Shown piece after piece: positions 1-7,245 of a stretch of DNA of 38,073 nucleotides (the first letter of the stretch is position 1; every line of letters starts with the position of its first letter). Under the pieces are notes generated by a model. It saw only the letters and a program-made list of their open reading frames with translations, did not search any database and was not told the DNA's origin. Source of the DNA: SUP05 sp964577715 (GTDB lineage Bacteria; Pseudomonadota; Gammaproteobacteria; PS1; Pseudothioglobaceae); NCBI GenBank assembly GCA_964577715.1, contig CAZOAA010000014.1:1-38073 (forward strand). The letters are read 5' to 3'. A program made the position numbers and the translations under genes.

Positions 1-194
1 ATATTTAAATAACTATCGGTTGATGGGTGCGGGCCAATACAAACAGCTTCATCCGCTAGACGCACATGTTTTAGGCATGCATCTGCAGTTGAATAAACTG
101 CAACAGTTTTGATACCAAGCTCTTTGCAAGCACGCAAAATTCGCAGTGCAATCTCACCGCGGTTTGCGATTAAAACTTTTTGGATTTTATTCAT
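1..194 (-). CDS. accC: Biotin carboxylase, acetyl-CoA carboxylase subunit (N-terminal part, cut by window edge)
   Basis: This gene encodes the ATP-dependent biotin carboxylase that carboxylates the biotin on AccB in the first step of fatty-acid synthesis. Only the first 64 codons are in the window. They read MNKIQKVLIANRGEIALRIL and onward, ending near a CIGPHPSTDSYLN segment, which is the characteristic start of the biotin carboxylase N-terminal domain (KVLIANRGEIA). The ATG at 194 overlaps the accB stop codon as ATGA (191-194), so the two are probably translationally coupled. The gene continues beyond base 1. Confidence 0.95.
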   Translation of the reverse strand, partial: MNKIQKVLIANRGEIALRILRACKELGIKTVAVYSTADACLKHVRLADEAVCIGPHPSTDSYLN

Positions 195-646
195 TGGATC
201 ACAACCAGCGTTTGACCAAATTCAACTGCGTCGCCATCTTTACACAAAATCTCTGTTACTGTGCCTGATTGATCCGCTTCAATTTGGTTCATGATTTTCA
301 TTGCCTCAACAATGCAAATTGTATCGCCCTGATTAACATGCTGGCCAACTTTTACAAAGGCATCAGAGGTTGGTGATGCTGCACCATAAAAAGTACCTAC
401 CATTGGTGAGGTAATTGGATGTCCATCAACAGCTGTTGGTGTGTCATCAGTGGCAGTTTCTACCGGCGCTGCTACTGGTGCTGGTGCAACTGCAGCAGGT
501 GCTGCCATTGCCACTGGCGCTGTAGCTACTGGTGCATCACCATAACGTGAGATGCGAACTGATTCTTCGCCCTCAACAATTTCAATTTCTGCCATGCCTG
601 ATTGCTCTAACAGTTCCATTAATTTTTTTACTTTACGAATATCCAT
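191..646 (-). CDS. accB: Biotin carboxyl carrier protein of acetyl-CoA carboxylase
   Basis: This is the 151-residue carrier that shuttles carboxylated biotin between biotin carboxylase and carboxyltransferase in cytoplasmic fatty-acid synthesis. Residues 1-35 form the conserved N-terminal segment (MDIRKVKKLMELL). Residues 38-65 are an Ala/Pro/Val-rich flexible linker, and residues 76-151 are the biotinyl domain. The biotin site is EAMKIMNQIEA with Lys117 as acceptor; Ile follows the lysine where E. coli has Met. An upstream in-frame start at 694 is possible, but the ATG at 646 matches the family start and has a strong AAGGGGAG ribosome site just ahead of it. The gene lies 16 bases after aroQ and overlaps accC by four bases. 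Confidence 0.97.
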   Translation of the reverse strand: MDIRKVKKLMELLEQSGMAEIEIVEGEESVRISRYGDAPVATAPVAMAAPAAVAPAPVAAPVETATDDTPTAVDGHPITSPMVGTFYGAASPTSDAFVKVGQHVNQGDTICIVEAMKIMNQIEADQSGTVTEILCKDGDAVEFGQTLVVIQ

Positions 647-662
647 TTTTACTCCCCTTGTT

Positions 663-1106
663 TTATGTTTTTTGAATGTGTGTAATTGCCGCACTTATTG
701 CAAATTCATAGCCTTGTGCACCAAAGCCGGAAATCACCCCTTGTGCAATATCTGAAAAATATGATTTTGAACGAAACTCTTCACGCTTGTATACATTAGA
801 TAAATGGATTTCTATAAAAGGAATATCAACTGCTAATAGAGCATCACGCAGCGCTACTGATGTATGAGTAAATGCTGCAGGGTTGATAATAATATATTTA
901 ACATTGTCCTTATGGGCTTTGTGAATACGATCGATTAGACCAACCTCCGAATTGTCCTGATGGTGCTCTAGTGTCAGCCCTGCCTGTACAGCTAAATCAT
1001 TTGTTTGATTAATAATGTCGTCCAGCGTTTGTGCGCCATAGTGATCGGGCTCACGCGTGCCGAGCATATTGAGATTAGGACCATTGAGTAGCAAGATGTC
1101 CGACAT
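663..1106 (-). CDS. aroQ: Type II 3-dehydroquinate dehydratase
   Basis: The product converts 3-dehydroquinate to 3-dehydroshikimate in the shikimate pathway to aromatic amino acids. At 147 residues it has the usual length of the dodecameric type II enzyme. Visible motifs are NGPNLNMLGTRE (residues 8-19, with Arg18), catalytic Tyr23, the NPAAFTHTS substrate loop (75-83, His81), and EIHLSN (99-104) with the catalytic His101. The order dsbD-aroQ-accB-accC on one strand is a familiar gammaproteobacterial arrangement. I see no strong ribosome-binding site before the ATG, but the N terminus matches the family well. Confidence 0.97.
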   Translation of the reverse strand: MSDILLLNGPNLNMLGTREPDHYGAQTLDDIINQTNDLAVQAGLTLEHHQDNSEVGLIDRIHKAHKDNVKYIIINPAAFTHTSVALRDALLAVDIPFIEIHLSNVYKREEFRSKSYFSDIAQGVISGFGAQGYEFAISAAITHIQKT

Positions 1107-1196
1107 AGTTAACCAAAATTATCAAATAACTCTGATTTTACCACCACTATCACGAATATTAGTAGGCTTTATGCGTAATTTAACTACAGATATTGT

Positions 1197-3434
1197 TTAT
1201 TGGGCTTTATTAAAGTGCTCTAAATATCCTTGCGCATTAATTTCGCCAACAATGCGCTGACCTCGAGACTCAATACCATTTTTGAAAAATAAAATAGCGG
1301 GCGGGCCAATAATATTAAAGCGAGCCATCAATGCCTTATCAATTGCATCATTGTCGGTTACATCTGCTTGCAGAGCAATGGCATTATCCATTGCTTTGAC
1401 TACCTTAGCGTTTGAAAATACAAAGCGTTCAAGCTCTTTACAAGAAATACACCAATCGGCGTAGAAGTCGAGCATCACCATCTGATTGTTTGCCTTGGCC
1501 CTAAGTAATATTCGATCAAGATCTTCATTTGATTTAATTTTTTTAAACTTAACATGCGCTTGTTCTGTTTGAGTATCAACGCCGTAACCAGAGAGTGGCG
1601 CCAACATGTCGCCACCGCCACGAGCTACTAGACCCCAAAGCAAAACACCATACACTAGCACTAATAAACCAATACCTTTAAAAATTCGTTGCCACGGTGT
1701 TGGTGTATTGGTAAGCGAATTAAGTGCGCCCATGGCAATTGGTGAAAAGCTAAACAATGCTGCCCATAATGCCAGCGAAACAACTGGTGAAATAATACGA
1801 TCAAGCAGCCAAATTGCTACTGCCAACATTAAAATACCAAATATGTATTTAACATTATCCATCCAGCCTCCAGCCTTAGGAAGCTTGCTTACACCAGCAC
1901 CAATGGCAAGTAGTGGTGCGCCCATGCCCAGACTCATGACAAATAGTGATACTCCGCCGAGCAGTGCATCTCCTGTTTGGCCAATATAGATTAGTGCGCC
2001 AGCTAGTGGCGGCGCAACACACGGGCCAACAATTAGCGCAGATAAAAATCCCATAATAGCAACGCTAATTAAATGCCCGCCTTCTTGTTTGTTGCTAATA
2101 TTAGCAATTTTTCCTTGCAAACTAGCAGGTAATTGAATTTCATAATAGCCAAACATTGAAAATGCTAGAGCAACAAAAACTAAACTAAAGAGCACTAATA
2201 CCCAAGGTGTTTGGAATAGTACTTGTAAGTTTTCACCAAAGTAACCCGCTAATACGCCGGCGATTGAATAAGTGACGCTCATGGCGAGCACAAAAACAAT
2301 CGACATAATCAGTGCTTTTTGTGTGGAAACTTCGCCTTTTTGTCCAACAATAATTCCAGATAAAATTGGAATCATCGGAAATACGCAAGGTGTTAAAGAG
2401 AGTAATAATCCAAAACCAAAAAAGCTAGCCAAAACCCATAAAATGTTATCTTGCTGTAGTAAGGCTGCAATTTTGTCAGTTTCGTTAAGATCGGCAGTCG
2501 CAGTAGTTTGAGGTAGAGTGTTTATTGCGCTAGGCGCTCTAGGGATGGGCGTGATGTTTGTTGTTTCGGTGCCTTGTATGGGCAGTATAATTTCCATACT
2601 TTTTTCTTGTGGCGGATAACAAATACCGCCTTCCCAGCAGCCTTGGTATTTGGCAATAAAAGTAATAGGCTGGGAGGTTATGTTTTTAAGAGGTACTTCA
2701 ATACTTAGTGTGCCCTTGTGGACTTGAACCTCGCCAAACAGTGCATCGTCTTTTATCTTTCCTTTAGGAAAGGTAACATTGCCAATTTCAGCGCCTTTGG
2801 TATCAATAAAAAACTTATCATGATATAAGTAATATTCGGAGTGAATATTCCAGCTTGCTAATAATGTATTAGAATCAGTGGCAACAACAGAAAATCCAAA
2901 AGCCTCATCGGCAGGCAGTGGCTCATCAGAAACTAGATTAACCTTTTCAACAACCGACTGAGCTTTGGTTTTGGCTTTAGACAATATACCTATCGCACTG
3001 TCAACCAATGATGGTCCGTGAATATTGCTAATATCTAATGCCACTGACTTGGTAATTGGCGGATAGCATACACCTAAGTCAGCACAGCCTTGATAAGTAA
3101 CACTGAGCATAATGGATTTAGCATCGCCTGTTAATACGGGCACAGCAACAACAGCATTATTTCGATAAACGCCAATTCTGCCAAAAAATTCATCATTTTT
3201 TATTTTGGCTGTGGGAAATTTAGCCGTTCCTAATTGCGTAGAATAATTTGAAGATATCTTGATTTTTTCTTTGTAAAGATAATAACCTTTAGCAATATCC
3301 CAGCTAAGTAAAATTTCATCATTGACAACTTTTGCCTTAAAGCTGAACGCTTCATCAGCAGGTAACAAGTCATTCTCTGCTTGTGCGAAAATAGAAAATA
3401 ACAGTAAGAATAATGACAATAATAAGCGTTTCAA
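1197..3434 (-). CDS. dsbD: Thiol:disulfide interchange protein DsbD with two N-terminal catalytic domains
   Basis: DsbD is an inner-membrane protein that carries electrons from cytoplasmic thioredoxin to periplasmic thiol proteins. I take the TTG at 3434 as start, giving 745 residues. A GGGAG ribosome site lies six bases before it, a signal peptide begins at once (MKRLLLSLFLLLFSIFAQA), and the upstream in-frame ATG at 3473 lies within the promoter spacer. Two tandem DsbD-alpha-like domains follow, each with the YQGC-x5-CYPP signature (Cys117/Cys123 and Cys266/Cys272). Then comes an eight-helix membrane domain with TPCVFP (Cys350) and GPCVAP (Cys472), and a C-terminal thioredoxin domain with WCISC (Cys662/Cys665). 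E. coli DsbD has one alpha domain and about 565 residues. An 84-base gap with no start codon of its own separates it from the next distal gene, aroQ. Confidence 0.95.
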   Translation of the reverse strand: MKRLLLSLFLLLFSIFAQAENDLLPADEAFSFKAKVVNDEILLSWDIAKGYYLYKEKIKISSNYSTQLGTAKFPTAKIKNDEFFGRIGVYRNNAVVAVPVLTGDAKSIMLSVTYQGCADLGVCYPPITKSVALDISNIHGPSLVDSAIGILSKAKTKAQSVVEKVNLVSDEPLPADEAFGFSVVATDSNTLLASWNIHSEYYLYHDKFFIDTKGAEIGNVTFPKGKIKDDALFGEVQVHKGTLSIEVPLKNITSQPITFIAKYQGCWEGGICYPPQEKSMEIILPIQGTETTNITPIPRAPSAINTLPQTTATADLNETDKIAALLQQDNILWVLASFFGFGLLLSLTPCVFPMIPILSGIIVGQKGEVSTQKALIMSIVFVLAMSVTYSIAGVLAGYFGENLQVLFQTPWVLVLFSLVFVALAFSMFGYYEIQLPASLQGKIANISNKQEGGHLISVAIMGFLSALIVGPCVAPPLAGALIYIGQTGDALLGGVSLFVMSLGMGAPLLAIGAGVSKLPKAGGWMDNVKYIFGILMLAVAIWLLDRIISPVVSLALWAALFSFSPIAMGALNSLTNTPTPWQRIFKGIGLLVLVYGVLLWGLVARGGGDMLAPLSGYGVDTQTEQAHVKFKKIKSNEDLDRILLRAKANNQMVMLDFYADWCISCKELERFVFSNAKVVKAMDNAIALQADVTDNDAIDKALMARFNIIGPPAILFFKNGIESRGQRIVGEINAQGYLEHFNKAQ

Positions 3435-3461
3435 GGCTATCTCCCAAGTACTAGACGTTTT

Positions 3462-3490
3462 ATTATAAGTCATAAGGGGACTTATGACAA
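3462..3490 (-). promoter_or_regulatory. Predicted dsbD promoter with inverted-repeat operator
   Basis: Read on the minus strand, there is a -35 TTGTCA (3485-3490), a 17-base spacer and a perfect -10 TATAAT (3462-3467). Transcription would start near 3455, downstream of the ATG at 3473, which supports the TTG start of dsbD. A perfect 8-base inverted repeat with a 4-base centre (GTCATAAG / CTTATGAC, 3469-3488) fills the spacer, as an operator would. The protein that binds it is unknown. Confidence 0.65.
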
Positions 3491-3656
3491 ATACTGTGTT
3501 TTAAGAAGGTATTTGAAAAATTTCTAAAATTTTTGATTTGCAAGATAAGCACAGCTTATTTTCAAGGTAAATTGGCATTATTTAAGCGCCAAATTAGAGT
3601 TTAGTGCCTATTACAGCGGTTTTTTGATCGTATTTATAAAATTTCCGATATTTCTG

Positions 3657-3691
3657 ACTAGAATTTTGAGGCGCACAATAATTATTCTAGT
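3657..3691. repeat. 8-bp inverted repeat at the 3' end of the first toxin gene
   Basis: ACTAGAAT (3657-3664) and ATTCTAGT (3684-3691) are perfect complements separated by 19 bases. The right arm includes the toxin stop codon. It could form a hairpin in the end of the toxin mRNA, but there is no U-run, so I do not call it a terminator. The rest of 3491-3686 contains no supported gene; a second small hairpin (ATAAGC-ACA-GCTTAT, 3545-3559) is visible. Confidence 0.35.
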
Positions 3692-3965
3692 GTTTAATTT
3701 GCTTTTTTAGATCTCGGTAAAAATTTTGATGAACATCAATTTTAATCAACTCTAAATCAACCCCTATAAATCGATAGGCCAATAAGTACTGTTGGGTTTT
3801 TACTTTGTATTTATAAACAAATATTTTAACTAAGTCGCCACTTTTCTCAGTGCCAATCTCTGGGTTTTTGATAATTGCATAAATAGCCTCATCAAGCTTA
3901 GTTTTATCATTTTTTGTTAATTTTTTAACCTTTTTTTCAAAGACTTTAGACTGAAAAACCTTCAT
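3687..3965 (-). CDS. Type II toxin, RelE/ParE superfamily
   Basis: This small basic protein of 92 residues (MKVFQSKVFEKKVKKL...) has the length, the Lys-rich N-terminal helices and the C-terminal beta-strand pattern (YLLAYRFIGVDLELIKIDVHQNFYRDL) of RelE/ParE-fold toxins. Members act as ribosome-dependent mRNA interferases or gyrase poisons; which applies here cannot be read from sequence. It lies six bases downstream of a ParD-like antitoxin gene on the same strand, which is the main support for the call. The gene is AT-rich, as is the surrounding accessory block. Confidence 0.8.
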   Translation of the reverse strand: MKVFQSKVFEKKVKKLTKNDKTKLDEAIYAIIKNPEIGTEKSGDLVKIFVYKYKVKTQQYLLAYRFIGVDLELIKIDVHQNFYRDLKKQIKH

Positions 3966-3971
3966 TTATAA

Positions 3972-4190
3972 TTAACCGAACTTGTACTCGGATTTTTCTC
4001 CAGAATTTAACTCCTCAATACCAACTAGTAGGTCTTTAATAAACTCATAAGTTAAATCTGGGTTATCTACAGCGCACTTGCCAATACGCGCCCAATGCTC
4101 TACTTGGCCAGTAACAGAGCGATGCTCTACTTTAGAATATTTTTTAGCATTATTAGCCAATTCGTCTGAAATTCTTACTGCCGTTGTCAT
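3972..4190 (-). CDS. ParD-like antitoxin
   Basis: This 72-residue protein begins MTTAVRISDELANNAKKYSK, typical of ParD-like antitoxins with an N-terminal ribbon-helix-helix-type DNA-binding segment. The following HRSVTGQVEHWARIGK segment is a common feature of the ParD_like family. The acidic C-terminal part (about 40-72) would wrap the toxin. It is the first gene of a two-gene unit with the toxin six bases downstream, and probably represses its own promoter through the TTGCATA repeats just upstream. Confidence 0.85.
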   Translation of the reverse strand: MTTAVRISDELANNAKKYSKVEHRSVTGQVEHWARIGKCAVDNPDLTYEFIKDLLVGIEELNSGEKSEYKFG

Positions 4191-4227
4191 AATTACACCT
4201 TTGCATTATTTTAATTAATATGAGTAC

Positions 4228-4256
4228 ATTATATTGCATAACGTTGCATATTGCAA
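4228..4256 (-). promoter_or_regulatory. Promoter and repeated operator of the first toxin-antitoxin pair
   Basis: On the minus strand there is -35 TTGCAA (4251-4256), a 17-base spacer and -10 TATAAT (4228-4233), close to the sigma-70 consensus. On the plus strand TTGCATA occurs at 4234-4240 and again at 4244-4250, exactly ten bases apart, and TTGCATATTGCAA is itself an inverted repeat. One-helical-turn spacing over the promoter is what an antitoxin or toxin-antitoxin repressor site would look like. Confidence 0.65.
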
Positions 4257-4271
4257 CATTTTTTAAAAATG

Positions 4272-4508
4272 TTATTTTTTGACTAGAGCTTCGAGACACT
4301 CAAATGGATCGGCGTTTAATGCTTCACAATACTGAATCCATTCAATCACATCGAGTCGTCTTTCGCCAAGCTCAATTCTTCCAATAATAGAGTGGTGTAG
4401 GCTTAACAGCTCACCCAGATCACGCATAGTTAAGCCAGAATTGACTCTTTGTTCTTTTAGCCAAGCGCAAAGAGCCTTTCCGTTTGAACTGTAAATTGCC
4501 TTTTTCAT
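4272..4508 (-). CDS. Small XRE-family helix-turn-helix regulator
   Basis: This 78-residue protein is essentially a single Cro/C1-type helix-turn-helix domain. Residues 26-48 (LTMRDLGELLSLHHSIIGRI) form the paired helices, followed by ELGERRLDVIEWIQYCEAL, the usual packing helices. There is no effector or protease domain. It is transcribed away from the MORN-repeat genes, and a perfect 17-base palindrome lies three bases beyond its start codon, so it likely represses itself and the divergent operon. No good ribosome site precedes the ATG. It could alternatively be the solitary antitoxin-like regulator of an unknown partner. Confidence 0.85.
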   Translation of the reverse strand: MKKAIYSSNGKALCAWLKEQRVNSGLTMRDLGELLSLHHSIIGRIELGERRLDVIEWIQYCEALNADPFECLEALVKK

Positions 4509-4509
4509 C

Positions 4510-4544
4510 TTGTCTCGATTATCGAGACGGTGTACAATGTCTCT
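4510..4544 (+). promoter_or_regulatory. Promoter of the MORN operon with palindromic operator
   Basis: Plus-strand -35 TTGTCT (4510-4515), a 17-base spacer and -10 TACAAT (4533-4538) form a good sigma-70 promoter. A perfect inverted repeat GTCTCGA-TTA-TCGAGAC occupies 4512-4528, over the -35 and spacer, and an extra half-site GTCTC follows at 4539-4543. The palindrome lies between the XRE gene and the MORN operon, so a bound regulator would block both directions. Assigning it to the XRE protein is inference from position. Confidence 0.7.
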
Positions 4545-4583
4545 AAATTAGCGACAAATAACTAGATGTGTTATGAGAGGAAA

Positions 4584-5840
4584 ATGATAAACAGTAAGAC
4601 AAGTAAGTTAATTCTATTATGTATTTTTATTTATGGTCTTAGTGGGCTAATACCTGTTTTTGGAGAATGCACGCCAATTTTGATTGAAAAACCTGGCGAT
4701 AAATCAAGTTTATATAAAGAAGAGTATAGGAAGCGTAGTTACCAGTTAAACAGTGAAGAGACATATTCTGGAAAGTACAGTTGTATTTATAAGAAAACTA
4801 GCGAGCTTCAATTATCTGGTCAATATTTTGAAGGGCTAAAGTTTGGACCTTGGAGTGGATACCATGTAAATGGTGAAAAAAGTTTTGAAGGTAGTTATAA
4901 AAATGGTGATCCAGATGGTGTACATAAAACTTGGAATAGCGACACTAAAATTAGTACAATTAAAGAATATAAAGATGGTATTAAGCATGGTAAGTGGGCT
5001 TATTATTCCAGCGGTCAAAAGAAATCAGAGGGCATATACAAGAATGGGGTAAAGCATGGAAAATGGTATGAAGATCGCAATATAGGTGAGTATTCAGATG
5101 GGATAAAGCATGGGGAGTGGTATGAATCATCGTCAAAGCTCAAAGGAAAATATGTAAATGGAAAGAAGGAGGGCAAGTGGAATAGTGATAATAATTTCCA
5201 CACTGTAGAGTATAAAAATGGATTGAAACATGGTAAAGAAGTTAGAATATCGCCAGGTTCAGGTTCAAAAATGGAGGCTATTTACAATAAAGGAGAGCTT
5301 GTCTCTGAAACTCATTCAGATGGTCTTTATGGAAAAAGAAGGGAGTTTAAAAATGGTATAAGGACAATATGGTCTCCAGGAGATATCAACCCAAAGACAA
5401 TATGTGGTGCCAATAGAAAATGGAAAAAACATGGAAAGTGCACCTGGTATTACAATTACAAAAAAGGTCAGAAAAGAAAAGAATGTGAATTTAGGAATGG
5501 AAAGGTATTTCGCAAAAGTCAGTGTAAAGAATGGAAAAAATCTGCATATAAGTCGACAACAAAAGATTATTCTATTGTTGAACAAACTAAACAAAATTCT
5601 TCAAGTGGTACGTCAGACACCTTAATTTCTCAACCAAGGCCAACAGTAACAGATCAAACAGAAGAAGTACAGAATAAAAATGGACCTATGACAGAAAGTT
5701 GTATTTTTTTGGATGGAGTTTGGCAATGTGGCGATACTCAAAGTGAAAAACCTAAGCCGAATGAAAATATTTTAAATATTGATCCTGGTACCATTAAGAA
5801 AGAAGTGATTAATAACTTATTTAAATCATTTGGATTTTGA
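4584..5840 (+). CDS. Secreted MORN-repeat (YwqK-like) protein, paralogue 1
   Basis: This 418-residue exported protein has unknown function. The start at 4584 follows a GAGAGG ribosome site and leads straight into a signal peptide (residues 1 to about 27, SKLILLCIFIYGLSGLIPVFG); the in-frame ATG at 4566 has no such site. Residues about 78-219 hold seven MORN_2-type repeats of the form Y-x-NG-x-KHGKW. The C-terminal third is a Lys-rich segment followed by a Gln/Ser/Thr-rich stretch. The mature part has eight cysteines (29, 67, 274, 286, 301, 314, 373, 382), suggesting disulfides. Databases often label such repeats 'YwqK family antitoxin', but nothing here shows immunity activity. Twenty-four bases separate it from paralogue 2. 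Confidence 0.85.
   Translation: MINSKTSKLILLCIFIYGLSGLIPVFGECTPILIEKPGDKSSLYKEEYRKRSYQLNSEETYSGKYSCIYKKTSELQLSGQYFEGLKFGPWSGYHVNGEKSFEGSYKNGDPDGVHKTWNSDTKISTIKEYKDGIKHGKWAYYSSGQKKSEGIYKNGVKHGKWYEDRNIGEYSDGIKHGEWYESSSKLKGKYVNGKKEGKWNSDNNFHTVEYKNGLKHGKEVRISPGSGSKMEAIYNKGELVSETHSDGLYGKRREFKNGIRTIWSPGDINPKTICGANRKWKKHGKCTWYYNYKKGQKRKECEFRNGKVFRKSQCKEWKKSAYKSTTKDYSIVEQTKQNSSSGTSDTLISQPRPTVTDQTEEVQNKNGPMTESCIFLDGVWQCGDTQSEKPKPNENILNIDPGTIKKEVINNLFKSFGF
4815..5240 (+). repeat. Seven tandem MORN_2-type units
   Basis: The units run about 18-25 codons each with a core like KNGVKHGKW, KDGIKHGKW, SDGIKHGEW, VNGKKEGKW and KNGLKHGKE. The similarity is visible in DNA too, as repeated aa(a/g)catgg blocks near 4983, 5053, 5105 and 5225, suggesting fairly recent internal duplication. 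Confidence 0.75.
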
Positions 5841-5864
5841 ATAGAAGCCTTTGTTTATAAAAAT

Positions 5865-6623
5865 ATGAAAATTTTTATAAATCTACTTACCCTGATTTCG
5901 ATAAGTACTTTAGTTTTTGGTCTCGAAAAAGATGATAAAGGATATATCTGCGTAGGAGGTATTCGAGGTGAGCATATAGCGAAATTAGAAGGCAACCCCC
6001 AATATTTGATTAATTCTACTATACCATTTTGTCGTGGTGGGAGAGCTGTTAAATATATATGCGAATTGGCCCTTCAGAATAGAGAAGGCGTTACATATCT
6101 ACCAAATCATGAGAAGCCATATACCGGGGTCAGTACCTGTCTTTATAATCGTAGTGGTCAGTATGAAAGTGAAGGAAATTATGTTAATGGATTGAAGGAT
6201 GGAAAATGGAGTTATTATCATGATGTTGTAAAATATGATGGTATGGGTGTAGTGGCTGAAATAGGCGAGTATAAAGATGGAAAAAAAGAAGGAAAATGGC
6301 TTGATTTTGATACAGTTGGCTACAGAGTAAGTGAAACCGAGTGGCACGATGGAAAAGAAAACGGAAAATATATTAAATACTCTGAATGGTTCAAAGATCA
6401 GAAAGAAGAAGAGATTGATTTTAAGGACGGAAAACTAGACGGCAAATACATTGTTTGGTATAAAAGCGGGAGAAAGAGCCTTGAATCAGATACTAAAGAT
6501 GGTGTAGAGCACGGTATTCACACCGAGTGGTATGATAATGCTCAAAAAGCAATTGTTATAGAGTTTAAAAATGGAGTCGAAATTAAGAGGACTGAGTGGC
6601 ATAAAAATGGTCAAAAAAAATAA
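5865..6623 (+). CDS. Secreted MORN-repeat (YwqK-like) protein, paralogue 2
   Basis: This 252-residue protein has a signal peptide (MKIFINLLTLISISTLVFG) and about six MORN_2-type repeats from residue 98 to the end (GNYVNGLKDGKW, GEYKDGKKEGKW, TEWHDGKENGKY, DFKDGKLDGKY, TKDGVEHGIH). Four cysteines (29, 56, 66, 92) lie ahead of the repeats. The segment YTGVSTCLYNRSGQY matches YSGKYSCIY in the upstream protein, so the two are paralogues beyond the repeats. It lacks the long C-terminal extension of its neighbour. No clear ribosome site is seen, so it may depend on translation of the first gene. Molecular role unknown; repeat-mediated binding in the envelope is an inference. Confidence 0.82.
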   Translation: MKIFINLLTLISISTLVFGLEKDDKGYICVGGIRGEHIAKLEGNPQYLINSTIPFCRGGRAVKYICELALQNREGVTYLPNHEKPYTGVSTCLYNRSGQYESEGNYVNGLKDGKWSYYHDVVKYDGMGVVAEIGEYKDGKKEGKWLDFDTVGYRVSETEWHDGKENGKYIKYSEWFKDQKEEEIDFKDGKLDGKYIVWYKSGRKSLESDTKDGVEHGIHTEWYDNAQKAIVIEFKNGVEIKRTEWHKNGQKK

Positions 6624-6638
6624 ATATTTAGTTTCTTA

Positions 6639-7214
6639 ATGCGCCCCATCGACACTCCCAATGAAAAGGTAGTTAATTCTTATTTACTAAAATGGGATAA
6701 ACTAGAAAAATATTCCGTGCAAGAAAAATCTTTAAACTTATTATTTAATAATCTATGTACAGATAATGTAAAAATTGAAAATGTTTTGCTTAAAGTTAGT
6801 GTATTGAATGATTTCTATAGTACTAATATTTTTGATACTTATGCAGTTTCTCAGCATATTTTGAGTTGTAATATTGATAAAGATATAGAAGAAAAAAATA
6901 TTGATTTAGTCAATAAAATTGCATTAATCACTATTGGAGGTAAGACGCGTAATTTTTATTCATTTGCATCAAAATACTGCAGTCATCATCGACCAGATAT
7001 ATATCCAATTTATGATGCTTATGTTGAAAAAATGTTGATGTATTTTAAGAATGTAGATGGTTTTTCTATTTTTTATAAGTACGAACTTAAGAGCTATAAA
7101 AAATATTTAGATATAATTAACAAGTTTAGAGTGTTCTATAATTTGGAAAATTTTTCATTACGTAAAATAGATATCTATTTATGGTTATTAGGTAAAGAAT
7201 TTTTTAAAAAATGA
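6639..7214 (+). CDS. Uncharacterised 191-residue protein with SKYC-x6-IYPIYD motif
   Basis: I do not recognise a named family. The protein is predicted largely helical, cytoplasmic (no signal peptide or membrane segment) and very AT-rich in its codons. A compact conserved-looking centre reads TIGGKTRNFYSFASKYCSHH and then PDIYPIYDAYVEKML (residues about 98-133). Such 'ASKxxxxxxPxxxPIYD' segments remind me of helix-hairpin-helix glycosylase-like folds, but this is only an impression. It starts 15 bases after paralogue 2 on the same strand and so probably belongs to the same transcript. No ribosome site is evident before its ATG. Confidence 0.75.
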   Translation: MRPIDTPNEKVVNSYLLKWDKLEKYSVQEKSLNLLFNNLCTDNVKIENVLLKVSVLNDFYSTNIFDTYAVSQHILSCNIDKDIEEKNIDLVNKIALITIGGKTRNFYSFASKYCSHHRPDIYPIYDAYVEKMLMYFKNVDGFSIFYKYELKSYKKYLDIINKFRVFYNLENFSLRKIDIYLWLLGKEFFKK

Positions 7215-7245
7215 ACAAGTTATATTGATTAATGAGAAGATTGCC

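Noticed and set aside
1123..1196. After the dsbD stop, the same frame stays open on the minus strand for about 24 codons, with a protein-like end (NIRDSGGKIRVI).
   Set aside because: It has no start codon or ribosome site of its own, and reading it would need stop-codon read-through. Probably chance, or a relic of a longer C terminus.
4566..4583. Upstream in-frame ATG for the first MORN protein.
   Set aside because: There is no ribosome site before it, and the six extra residues precede a signal peptide that starts cleanly at the ATG at 4584, which has GAGAGG.
4815..5240. The regular short repeats could suggest a CRISPR or satellite array.
   Set aside because: They are in frame, encode MORN units, vary in spacing and lack unique spacers.
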